From contig CANQXH010000003.1 in the NCBI GenBank assembly GCA_947627745.1, forward strand, positions 1-58,671: a DNA stretch of 58,671 nucleotides. The letters run 5' to 3'. Shown here in pieces: positions 50,349 to 57,360 of the stretch. This DNA comes from an uncultured Oscillospiraceae bacterium (lineage in GTDB: Bacteria; Bacillota; Clostridia; Oscillospirales; Oscillospiraceae). The notes under the pieces are model-generated. The model saw nothing but the letters and a program-made list of their open reading frames with translations. It was not told the DNA's origin and did no database searches. The position numbers and the translations under genes were made by a program. Position 1 is the first letter of the stretch. The number at the start of each line of letters is the position of its first letter.

Positions 50349-51626
50349 TTAATCCACTTGGACCTCTCCCAGCATGACCTTCAGGATCTCCACATCCGTC
50401 CCTGCCATGCCTTTCCTGCCGATGTAGCCCATGCTCTTGATGGTGCGCTCCACGTCCTCCTGAACGATGCCCTCCTCGCTGCCGAAGACGATCCCCGCCA
50501 TGCTCATGGTGTGGCCCAGGATGGCGGCGTTGAGAGAGGAGGCGATTTTGGCGGCGCAGGAGGCCTTGGCCCCGTCGCAGAGGATGCCCCCCACGTTGGC
50601 CAGGGTGTTGATCACCGTGTTGGAGATCTGCTCCAGACTGCCCCCGTATAGGAAGGTGATCGCCGCCCCGGCGCCGCAGGCGGCGGACACCGCCCCGCAG
50701 AAGGCGGACAGGTCCCCGATATTCCGCTTGATGTGGATGGACACCAGGTTGCTGATCACCAGGGCCCGGTAGGCCTGCTCCTGGCTGGCCCCCAGCTCTT
50801 TGGCGTATTCCAGCACCGGCAGGGAGACGGTCATGCCCTGGTTTCCGCTGCCGGAGTTGATGACCACCGGCAGGGCGCAGCCGTTCATCCGGGCGTCGGA
50901 CCCGGCGGCGGCAGCGGCGATGGCCCGAATTTTAATGTCGTCGCCGTAGGCGCTGCGGAGCAGGTAGCCGATCCGGGCACCGTACTTGCCGGTGAGGCCC
51001 TCCTGAGAGATGGCCTGGTTCAGCTCTGCCTGCCGCCCGATCACCTCCCGGATGTCTTCAAAGTCCACGGTGCGGGCGAATTCCACGATTTCCGCCATGG
51101 TCATGTCCAGCCCCTTCACCCGGGCCTCCCGGTTCATGGGCTCGTGGGCGAAGAGCACTTCCCCGTCCTTGACGACCTTGGTGATCAGGGTGTGCCGGTT
51201 CATGACGATCACCTGGGCGGTGTGCTCCGGGGACTCCACGGTGACGTCCACATAGAGATTGTCCACCCCGGTGGCCAGACGGCATTGGCAGAAATGCCGC
51301 TTCAGCAGTTCCCGGGCCTGGGCCCGGTGGGCCTCCGTGATGCTGGAGAGGACCTCCAGCTTGGCGTCGGCGTCGCCCCCCACGATCCCCAGAATGGCGG
51401 CGATCTCAATGCCCACCATGCCCCCGGAGTTGGGCACCGTGACGCTTTTCACGTTTTTCACGATGTTGCCGCTGCACAGCACCGTGGCCCGCTCCGGGAA
51501 TTCCCCCAGGACCTGCCGGGCCCTGGCCGCGGCGTAAGCGATGGCGATGGGCTCGGTGCAGCCCAGTGCGGTAATCAGCTCGGAACGGAGCACGGATAGA
51601 TATTTCTCCTGAACGGCGGGTTCCAT
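50349..51626 (-). CDS. cyuA: L-cysteine desulfidase (CyuA / UPF0597 family)
   Basis: 425 residues. These oxygen-sensitive [4Fe-4S] enzymes split cysteine to pyruvate, ammonia and sulfide. Cluster and active-site blocks are present: ALGCTEPIAIAYAAA, GNIVKNVKSVTVPNSGGMVG, SAACGAGAAITFLYGG and GGILCDGAKASCAAK. The start at 51626 has AAAGGA upstream; the longer open frame runs through the promoter. It has its own promoter. No CyuP transporter lies next to it. Confidence 0.88.
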   Translation of the reverse strand: MEPAVQEKYLSVLRSELITALGCTEPIAIAYAAARARQVLGEFPERATVLCSGNIVKNVKSVTVPNSGGMVGIEIAAILGIVGGDADAKLEVLSSITEAHRAQARELLKRHFCQCRLATGVDNLYVDVTVESPEHTAQVIVMNRHTLITKVVKDGEVLFAHEPMNREARVKGLDMTMAEIVEFARTVDFEDIREVIGRQAELNQAISQEGLTGKYGARIGYLLRSAYGDDIKIRAIAAAAAGSDARMNGCALPVVINSGSGNQGMTVSLPVLEYAKELGASQEQAYRALVISNLVSIHIKRNIGDLSAFCGAVSAACGAGAAITFLYGGSLEQISNTVINTLANVGGILCDGAKASCAAKIASSLNAAILGHTMSMAGIVFGSEEGIVQEDVERTIKSMGYIGRKGMAGTDVEILKVMLGEVQVD

Positions 51627-51675
51627 TGGCCTCATCCTTTCTATTTGGGTCCGGTGGCGGGCGGCTTTCCCCATC

Positions 51676-51704
51676 ATCATACAAAAATCGAGGGAATTTG
51701 TCAA
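51676..51704 (-). promoter_or_regulatory. Promoter of cyuA
   Basis: TTGACA (rc of 51699-51704), 17 bases, TATGAT (rc of 51676-51681). Confidence 0.8.
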
Positions 51705-51854
51705 TGGATGATTTTGGGCCGGATGCCCCGCGGAAAGTGGGGCTGGATTTTTAGCCGCCGGTGTGATACAATGAAAAAAACGGCCCCGCCGGTTTGGCGC
51801 GGGAAAATCCGGCGGGAAACGAACATACGCCGCCGGAATTTTGGAGGAACGGAC

Positions 51855-52388
51855 ATGGATCAGACACGCTTGGAGGAAAAGCTGGCGGAGCTGCCGCTAT
51901 ATACTTACTTTTTCATCGATCCCCGGGAGCTGACCTTCTCTGCCCGGGTGCGGACGGTGTGCCAGCAGGAGTGCCCCATGTACGGCAAGACCTGGGCCTG
52001 CCCGCCGGGGGTGGGCAGCGTGGAGGAATGCCGGGAAAAATGCCTGGCTTACCGCCGGTGCCTGGTCATCGGCACCGCCGCCGAGGGCGTGGACGTGACG
52101 GACCTGGAGGCCACCCTGGCCACCCGGGAGCCCCACGAGAGAATCACCAACCGGGTGCGGGACCTGCTCCGGGAGGAGGGGGAGGCGCCCTATGTGCTCT
52201 CCAGCGAGGCCTGCGCCATCTGTACCCGGTGCGCCTACCTGGACGGGCTGCCCTGCCGGATGCCGGGGAAGATGCACCCCTGCGTGGAGAGTCACGGCAT
52301 CGTGCTGACGGACACCCTGGAAAAGGCGGGGCTGCCCTTCCAGTACGGGGGAGACGTGGTCACCTGGTACTCCCTGCTGTTCTATTAA
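51855..52388 (+). CDS. DUF2284 cysteine-rich metal-binding protein
   Basis: 177 residues. Cysteines are clustered as CQQECPMYGKTWACPPG (about 38-54), CAICTRC (about 124-130) and PCRMPGKMHPC (about 136-146), a pattern suggesting an iron-sulfur or zinc site. This matches the DUF2284 family of anaerobes, whose function is unknown. Position and strand (divergent from cysteine desulfidase) could hint at sulfur or iron-sulfur chemistry, but that is inference. TTGGAGG precedes the ATG. Confidence 0.85.
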   Translation: MDQTRLEEKLAELPLYTYFFIDPRELTFSARVRTVCQQECPMYGKTWACPPGVGSVEECREKCLAYRRCLVIGTAAEGVDVTDLEATLATREPHERITNRVRDLLREEGEAPYVLSSEACAICTRCAYLDGLPCRMPGKMHPCVESHGIVLTDTLEKAGLPFQYGGDVVTWYSLLFY

Positions 52389-52418
52389 AAAATGGCCGCC
52401 CGTGGGCGGCCATTTTTT
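52387..52418. terminator. Bidirectional terminator
   Basis: AAAAAATGGCCGCCC / GGGCGGCCATTTTTT with a two-base loop between convergent genes; A and T runs serve both strands. Confidence 0.9.
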
Positions 52419-52932
52419 AGGCTTCGTAGCGCTTTTTCACGTTGTAATAGAGGACCAGGAGGACGATATGCACCACCAGGTTCCCCAGCAGGGCAAAGGC
52501 GCCCACCACCGGGATCCAGTTCAAAACCAGCGTAGCGCTCTCCAGCACCACCAGCACCAGCCAGAGGGGCCGGAGCTGCTCGGCGCCTAGGTCTTTGCCG
52601 GTCTTTACCTGAAGCTGGCCGATCCCCCGGTTCAGAAGGTACAAAATAGAGAAGTACACCACCAGCCGCACCGCGTCCAGGATCCAGCCCAGCAGCCCCA
52701 GCTGGAGCTGGAGGCCCAGCAGGTTTACAATGTACAGTACCAGGGTGTAGACCGTCATGACCAGGGAAAGGGTCCGGGCCTTGGCAAAATCGGGGTCCTC
52801 CGGTAGCGTTTGGAGCCCCCGGGCCAGGAGAAAATAACCGACAAAGGTCGGCAGCAGGCCGATGGTGATTTGGCCCAAATTGATGTTCAGGTCCAAAAAG
52901 AGAAAAATCAAGCCCACAAAAATATACGTCAT
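52417..52932 (-). CDS. Multi-helix membrane protein, function unknown
   Basis: 171 residues with five to six hydrophobic helices (about 2-18, 20-38, 55-75, 78-98, 120-140, 145-163). It is leucine- and valine-rich with a basic end NVKKRYEA. Its start overlaps the stop of the upstream CrtO-like gene (ATGA), so it is translationally coupled in the mgtE operon. No family is recognised. Confidence 0.75.
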   Translation of the reverse strand: MTYIFVGLIFLFLDLNINLGQITIGLLPTFVGYFLLARGLQTLPEDPDFAKARTLSLVMTVYTLVLYIVNLLGLQLQLGLLGWILDAVRLVVYFSILYLLNRGIGQLQVKTGKDLGAEQLRPLWLVLVVLESATLVLNWIPVVGAFALLGNLVVHIVLLVLYYNVKKRYEA

Positions 52933-53402
52933 CGCGCAGCCTCCTGTTTGGAAATTTGCCGCTCCAGCAGCCGGACCAGCCGGGGCCGGTTGTACCGCTG
53001 GATCAGCACGAAGGGGAGATTCCCCCAGAGGGACAGAAAATAGATGACCCCGCCCCCGATTCCGGGCCAGATCCCTGCCACCCCCAGGGACAGCGGGACC
53101 AGAGCCCAGTGGACCGCCTCCGCCACCATGTTCTCCTCCAGCTGGGCTTGCAGCTGCTCGGCGGTGGGACGGGCCTGTACGGCCTTGGGCACCATGTCCC
53201 GGCAGAGCTTGCTCATATCCGGCACATGGTCCTTCCAGCGGTGGATGCCGATTTTGCGGTAGATCCGGCCGTCTCGCTCCCAGGGAAAGCTCCGCCAGGG
53301 AAAGCGGTCATGGTGAAACCAGGCCCTGGGCAGAGCGTTGCCGATAAAGTGGGCGGCGATGCCCAGGGCGGCAAGGTAGGCGGCGCACAGCAGCAGCTTC
53401 AT
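52929..53402 (-). CDS. CrtO-like acyltransferase family membrane protein
   Basis: 157 residues with N-terminal (3-20) and C-terminal (about 96-130) hydrophobic segments. The central block FPWRSFPWERDGRIYRKIG, with IHRWKDHVPDM, then AEAVHW and QRYNRPRL, matches proteins annotated as glycosyl-4,4'-diaponeurosporenoate acyltransferase (CrtO). No carotenoid genes are in the window, so the true substrate is probably different. It lies 6 bases after mgtE and overlaps the next gene. Confidence 0.75.
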   Translation of the reverse strand: MKLLLCAAYLAALGIAAHFIGNALPRAWFHHDRFPWRSFPWERDGRIYRKIGIHRWKDHVPDMSKLCRDMVPKAVQARPTAEQLQAQLEENMVAEAVHWALVPLSLGVAGIWPGIGGGVIYFLSLWGNLPFVLIQRYNRPRLVRLLERQISKQEAAR

Positions 53403-53408
53403 GTCCCG

Positions 53409-54785
53409 TCACACTCCCAGCAGGACCTTGGCGCAGCCGAAATACACCAGTAACGACAGGGCGTCCACAATGGTGGTGATGAAGGGGCTGGCCATCACCG
53501 CCGGGTCAAAGCCCAGCTGCTTGGCGGCCAGGGGCAGGGTACAGCCCACGGCCTTCGCCAGTACCACGGTGATCCACAGCGTCAGGCACACCACCGCCGC
53601 CACAATGACGGTCACGCCGGTGTTGCCCATCAAGAGCCGGTCGATGAGCATGACCTTTCCGAAGCACACCGCCGCCAGTACCCCACCGCAGAGCAGGGCG
53701 GTGCGGACCTCCTTCCAAATCACCCGGCCAATGTCGGAAAACCGCAGCTCGCCCAGGCTCAGGGCCCGGATCACGGTGACGGAGGACTGGGAGCCGGAGT
53801 TGCCGCCGGTGTCCATCAGCATGGGGATGAACACCGTCAGGGCCACCTGGGCCGCCAGGGCCCCCTCAAAATAAGTCAGGATCATGCCCGTAAAGGTGGC
53901 GCTGACCATTAAAAGCAGCAGCCAGGGGATCCGGTGGCGAAACAGGTCGAAAACGGTGCTTTTTAAGTATGTCTTTTCCGAGGGCAGCATGCCGCCCATG
54001 ATCTCCATGTCCTCGGTGGCCTCGTCCTCCAGGACGTCCATGGCGTCGTCAAAGGTGACGATCCCCACCATCCGGTTCTCCCCGTCCACCACGGGCAGGG
54101 CCAGGAAATTGTACCGGGACAGCATGTTGGCCACTTCCTCCTGGTCCGTCTGGGTGGTGACGGAGATCAGATTGGTCACCATGATGTCCGCGATCTTGGT
54201 GTCGTCATCCTCGGCCAGGAGCAGGTCCTTCACCGTCACCAGGCCCACCAGGGTCCGGTCCTGGGTGACATAGCAGGTGTAGATGGTCTCCTTGTCGATG
54301 CCCTGGCGGCGAATGCGGAGAATGCTCTCCTCCACCGTCATGGTGGGCCGGAGGGAGACGTACTCCGTGGTCATGATGGACCCGGCGGAGTTTTCCGGGT
54401 AGCGGAGGATCTGATTGATGGTGTTGCGCATCTCCGGATCCGCCTGGCGCAGGATCCGCTTGACCACGTTGGCGGGCATCTCCTCCACCAGGTCGGCGGC
54501 GTCGTCCACATACAGCTCGTCCACGACCTCCTTCAGCTCGCTGTCCGAAAATCCCCGAATCAGCAGCTCCTGGGCGTCGTTTTCCATTTCCACAAAGGTC
54601 TCCGCCGCCAGCTCCTTGGGCAGCAGGCGGAACAGCAGGGGTATTTTGGCATCCTCCAGACCGGTAAAAACGGCGGCGATGTCGCTGGGCTCCATGGTGA
54701 TCAGAATGTCCCGGAGGGTGGCGTATTTCCGCTCCTCCAGCATCTTGACCAGCGCCCGTTCCACGATTTCAAAGCGTTCTGTCAA
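53409..54785 (-). CDS. mgtE: Magnesium transporter MgtE
   Basis: 458 residues, full length. The N-terminal helical sensor domain (about 1-130, IAAVFTGLEDAKIPLLFRLLP) is followed by paired CBS domains (about 135-260, with SAGSIMTTEYVSL and ALPVVDGENRMVGIVTFDDA). Five membrane helices with the pore signature PMLMDTGGNSGSQSSV complete it. The protein gates on cytosolic magnesium. The start is TTG at 54785, with GGAGG 8 bases upstream. It is the first gene of a three-gene operon and is preceded by a possible 28-residue leader ORF. Confidence 0.95.
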   Translation of the reverse strand: MTERFEIVERALVKMLEERKYATLRDILITMEPSDIAAVFTGLEDAKIPLLFRLLPKELAAETFVEMENDAQELLIRGFSDSELKEVVDELYVDDAADLVEEMPANVVKRILRQADPEMRNTINQILRYPENSAGSIMTTEYVSLRPTMTVEESILRIRRQGIDKETIYTCYVTQDRTLVGLVTVKDLLLAEDDDTKIADIMVTNLISVTTQTDQEEVANMLSRYNFLALPVVDGENRMVGIVTFDDAMDVLEDEATEDMEIMGGMLPSEKTYLKSTVFDLFRHRIPWLLLLMVSATFTGMILTYFEGALAAQVALTVFIPMLMDTGGNSGSQSSVTVIRALSLGELRFSDIGRVIWKEVRTALLCGGVLAAVCFGKVMLIDRLLMGNTGVTVIVAAVVCLTLWITVVLAKAVGCTLPLAAKQLGFDPAVMASPFITTIVDALSLLVYFGCAKVLLGV

Positions 54786-54803
54786 AGGTCCAGCCTCCTT
54801 TTT

Positions 54804-54890
54804 TTAAAAGATCGGTAATGGGCCCAAGCAGCGCGCCCCACGACGGGGCAAGCGGCTACTTCGCCCCGGCACTATACTTCCCCCGTCCAT
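54804..54890 (-). CDS. Candidate leader peptide of mgtE (28 residues)
   Basis: Within the 133-base leader, an ATG at 54890 has AAGGGGGG six bases upstream and opens a 28-codon frame. It reads MDGGSIVPGRSSRLPRRG and continues to GPLPIF, and ends 6 bases before the mgtE ribosome-binding site. It holds three prolines and five arginines. A stem CGGGGC/GCCCCG lies inside it. No magnesium M-box is seen. Proline-rich leader peptides control magnesium transporters in enterobacteria, so a similar role is possible but not shown. Confidence 0.45.
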   Translation of the reverse strand: MDGGSIVPGRSSRLPRRGARCLGPLPIF

Positions 54891-54924
54891 GGTATTCCCC
54901 CCTTTTTAAAATCGAATCGCCCTT

Positions 54925-54953
54925 ATTTTACCCGTTTTTTTGAAGAATGTCAA
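54925..54953 (-). promoter_or_regulatory. Promoter of the mgtE operon
   Basis: TTGACA (rc of 54948-54953), 17 bases, TAAAAT (rc of 54925-54930). Confidence 0.85.
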
Positions 54954-55097
54954 TGAAAATAACCGACTCCCTGCGGAAACGGACTCCCGCCCGCCCGGAG
55001 GCGCCCATCTGTCAAATTTCCGTGAAAGCGGCGCCGCTGGAACCGGAAGCGCGCCGGTCCCGGCAGGTTTTAAGAAGAACCGGCGAAGCGCCCGCCC

Positions 55098-55126
55098 TTG
55101 ACTTTCCACCGGTTTCCTTTTATAAT
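55098..55126 (+). promoter_or_regulatory. Promoter of the serine hydrolase gene
   Basis: TTGACT (55098-55103), 17 bases, TATAAT (55121-55126). The interval from the mgtE promoter to here (54954-55097) holds nothing else recognisable. Confidence 0.85.
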
Positions 55127-55198
55127 GCAGTTGACAGGAAAACAATCGGCTGCTTTCCGCCGGAGAAGGCGGCCATCATATCGGAAAGGAGCAAAACA

Positions 55199-56281
55199 AT
55201 GGCAGAGGAAATGCGTTCAGCGGACATCCAGCAGGCGGTGGAGCTTGCCGCCAAGACCTACGGCGCGGTGGGCGTGCAGGCCACGGTGATCCGGGGCGGC
55301 GTTACTGGAGAGACTTATGTCTACGGATGGGCCACCAAGGATACCGACCCCATGACTCCGAACCACAAGTTCCGAACCGCGTCCATCACCAAGATTGCCA
55401 CCGGTATCGCGGCCATGCTCCTGCGGGAGCAGGGCATCCTGCGTTTGGAGGACCCGGTGGCGAATTACTGGGGGGATCAGGTGCAGAATCCCAACCATCC
55501 CGGTATTCCCATCACGATCCAGAGCTGTCTGACCCACACCTCCTCGATCAGTACCTTCCTGCCCGGTGTTTCCCTCTCCTATGTGAATATGGCGGAGCAG
55601 CTCCGCAGGCCGGAATCCTACACCATGGCGGTACCTGGGGAGCCCGCGGCCTGGGACTACAATAACTATGTCTTCGCCCTTTTGGGCCTGGCCTTTGAGC
55701 GGGCGGCCCATCTGCATTTGGACGTCATCCTGAACCAGGGGATCTGGAACAAGCTGGGCGTGGATGTGGCGCTGGAAGCCGGCGAGCTGCGGGACACCCG
55801 AAACATTGTCACGCTCTACCGCGCGGATGGCAGGGTGGGACTCTCTGTGGCCGCCCAGATCGCCGGCCGCCGTTCCAAATTCCCGGGGGTGGACGGCTCC
55901 CACTATATGGGCGGATTGACCGCTTCCTCGGAGGACATGGCCCGGATGGCCGCTATGCTGATTAACCGGGGCACCTTTGGAAGCCAGCGGATCCTGAGCC
56001 CGGAGTCGGTGGACATGATGCAGCAGATCCAGTTCCAGGTCAACAACATGTTCTGGCAGGCCCAGCCTCTGGACTACCAGGAGGGGATGTTCAGCCGCCC
56101 GGAGATCTACTATCATACTGGTAACGCCTACGGGGCGTTCAATCTGCTGTCCTACGACCCTGCCAGCGGCGATGGGATGGTGGTGCTGACCTCCGGCGCG
56201 AAGGGTACGCAGGATCTTTTTGGGATTTACAGGGTCTGTTCCGATATCTGCCAGGTCGCCTATGACGTCATGCGCCGGTAA
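55199..56281 (+). CDS. Serine hydrolase, beta-lactamase class C-like
   Basis: 360 residues of the beta-lactamase/transpeptidase-like fold. Ser62 and Lys65 form the SxxK motif in TASITKIA. Tyr154 and Asn156 form YxN in WDYNNYVFA. HTGNAYG near residue 310 takes the place of the KTG motif. There is no signal peptide or membrane helix from this start, which has AAAGGAG; the longer in-frame region upstream contains the promoter. The enzyme therefore looks cytoplasmic and may be an esterase or peptidase rather than a cell-wall enzyme. Confidence 0.85.
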   Translation: MAEEMRSADIQQAVELAAKTYGAVGVQATVIRGGVTGETYVYGWATKDTDPMTPNHKFRTASITKIATGIAAMLLREQGILRLEDPVANYWGDQVQNPNHPGIPITIQSCLTHTSSISTFLPGVSLSYVNMAEQLRRPESYTMAVPGEPAAWDYNNYVFALLGLAFERAAHLHLDVILNQGIWNKLGVDVALEAGELRDTRNIVTLYRADGRVGLSVAAQIAGRRSKFPGVDGSHYMGGLTASSEDMARMAAMLINRGTFGSQRILSPESVDMMQQIQFQVNNMFWQAQPLDYQEGMFSRPEIYYHTGNAYGAFNLLSYDPASGDGMVVLTSGAKGTQDLFGIYRVCSDICQVAYDVMRR

Positions 56282-56324
56282 GGCGCTCCCGCCGCTGGAA
56301 GCCGCGGGGAGAAGATAAAACGCA

Positions 56325-56369
56325 ACGCATCCGTTCGCCCGACAAATGGCGAACGGATGCGTGTTTTTT
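56325..56369 (+). terminator. Serine hydrolase gene terminator
   Basis: ACGCATCCGTTCGCC / GGCGAACGGATGCGT around an eight-base loop, followed by GTTTTTTC. Confidence 0.9.
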
Positions 56370-56416
56370 CTTTTATGAAGAGCAGGCAAAGAGGCAGACA
56401 CCTTTCGCCGCTGACG

Positions 56417-56860
56417 TCACGATACCGTCCCGGCAAACTCCCGGGCATCCGGGGTGCCGTTGAGCCGGGCCACCACCTCCGCCTGCTTTTCAGGGGTCAT
56501 CTCCGGAACCGTGGTGAACAGCAGCAGAAGATCCGGCTGGATCTCCCGGAAAAACAGCAGCGCCTGGACGCAGTCCTCCGCAAGACTTTCCGGCTGCTTT
56601 TCCGGCAGCAGGCCGGTCAGATCCCGGCTCAGACCCCATTGCCAGGTTTCCGGGCGGTACTTGTTTTGCAGGGCCTCCTCCGGATCGGTCTCCGCCATGG
56701 CGCTTAAATGGGCGGAGGTCTCGCCATAAAGGCTCAGCCGCCGGTGGCCTCGGGTGGCGTCCAGGTCCAGGCACAGGGCACACAGGTCTTTCCAGTTCTC
56801 CGCCGCCTGGACCAGCTTGCCATAGACTGCCTGCTGAAAGACGATTCGATCAGGCTCCAT
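56417..56860 (-). CDS. Hypothetical cytoplasmic protein
   Basis: 147 residues, acidic and probably all-helical, with no signal or membrane segment. Features include CALCLDLDATRGHRRLSLYG and PDLLLLFTTVPEMTPEKQAEVV. GGGAGG lies 8 bases before the ATG and only 16 bases separate it from the PsiE-like gene, so they share a transcript. I do not recognise a family. Confidence 0.7.
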   Translation of the reverse strand: MEPDRIVFQQAVYGKLVQAAENWKDLCALCLDLDATRGHRRLSLYGETSAHLSAMAETDPEEALQNKYRPETWQWGLSRDLTGLLPEKQPESLAEDCVQALLFFREIQPDLLLLFTTVPEMTPEKQAEVVARLNGTPDAREFAGTVS

Positions 56861-56876
56861 GCTCCGTCCTCCCGGC

Positions 56877-57269
56877 TCAGCCCACCTCGGACATTTCGAT
56901 GGTCAGCTCTTTCTTGGGGATCAGGAACCGGCGGACGGCGAACAGGCCCGCGATACACAAAACGCTGGTGATGTTGGTAAACGGATCCTCATGGTTGAGA
57001 ATGACCTGCCGGGCCAGGGCGATGGTGAGCACCTCGATGGTATTGGCGGGGGTCATATCGATGAGCATCCGGACAAATTCCAGGCCCACCACGATGGTGA
57101 GGATATTGTGCAGATATTCGTTCAGCGTGGAAAAGTACTCCGGCTCGGTAAACATTCTCCAGATCTCCAGGCCCACCATCCCCACCAGCACCAGCAGGGT
57201 CATCAGGGCGATGAGCAGCTCCAAAACGTGGAGCGCGGCGTGAATGAATTTTTCGACTTTTGCCCGCAT
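56877..57269 (-). CDS. PsiE-like four-helix membrane protein
   Basis: 130 residues with four hydrophobic helices (about 10-33, 53-68, 70-90, 97-112), resembling phosphate-starvation-inducible PsiE proteins. The block YLHNILTIVVGLEFVRMLI is typical. The start at 57269 has AGGGAGG 7 bases upstream; the longer frame is not supported. Function is unknown. The promoter region carries paired palindromes. Confidence 0.7.
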   Translation of the reverse strand: MRAKVEKFIHAALHVLELLIALMTLLVLVGMVGLEIWRMFTEPEYFSTLNEYLHNILTIVVGLEFVRMLIDMTPANTIEVLTIALARQVILNHEDPFTNITSVLCIAGLFAVRRFLIPKKELTIEMSEVG

Positions 57270-57299
57270 GGGAAGACCTCCCTTATTCTTGATAGGGAA

Positions 57300-57354
57300 A
57301 TTATACACCATTTCCCCGGAAAAGGGAAGGGAAACTTTCCACTTTCCCCGGAAA
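57300..57354 (-). promoter_or_regulatory. PsiE-like gene promoter with two identical palindromes
   Basis: TATAAT (rc of 57300-57305). The 35 region is weak (TTCCCT, rc of 57323-57328). TTTCCCCGGAAA occurs at 57311-57322, inside the spacer, and again at 57343-57354, 32 bases away and so on the same helix face. GGAAACTTTCC lies between them. Confidence 0.6.
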
Positions 57355-57360
57355 AACCGG

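Noticed and set aside
54786-54918. M-box magnesium riboswitch before mgtE
   Set aside because: The leader is too short and lacks the conserved M-box core and a terminator; a leader ORF fits better.
54786-55198. N-terminal extension of the serine hydrolase starting at 54947
   Set aside because: The extension spans a near-consensus promoter at 55098-55126 and has an Arg/Pro-rich composition, while a good ribosome-binding site precedes the ATG at 55199.
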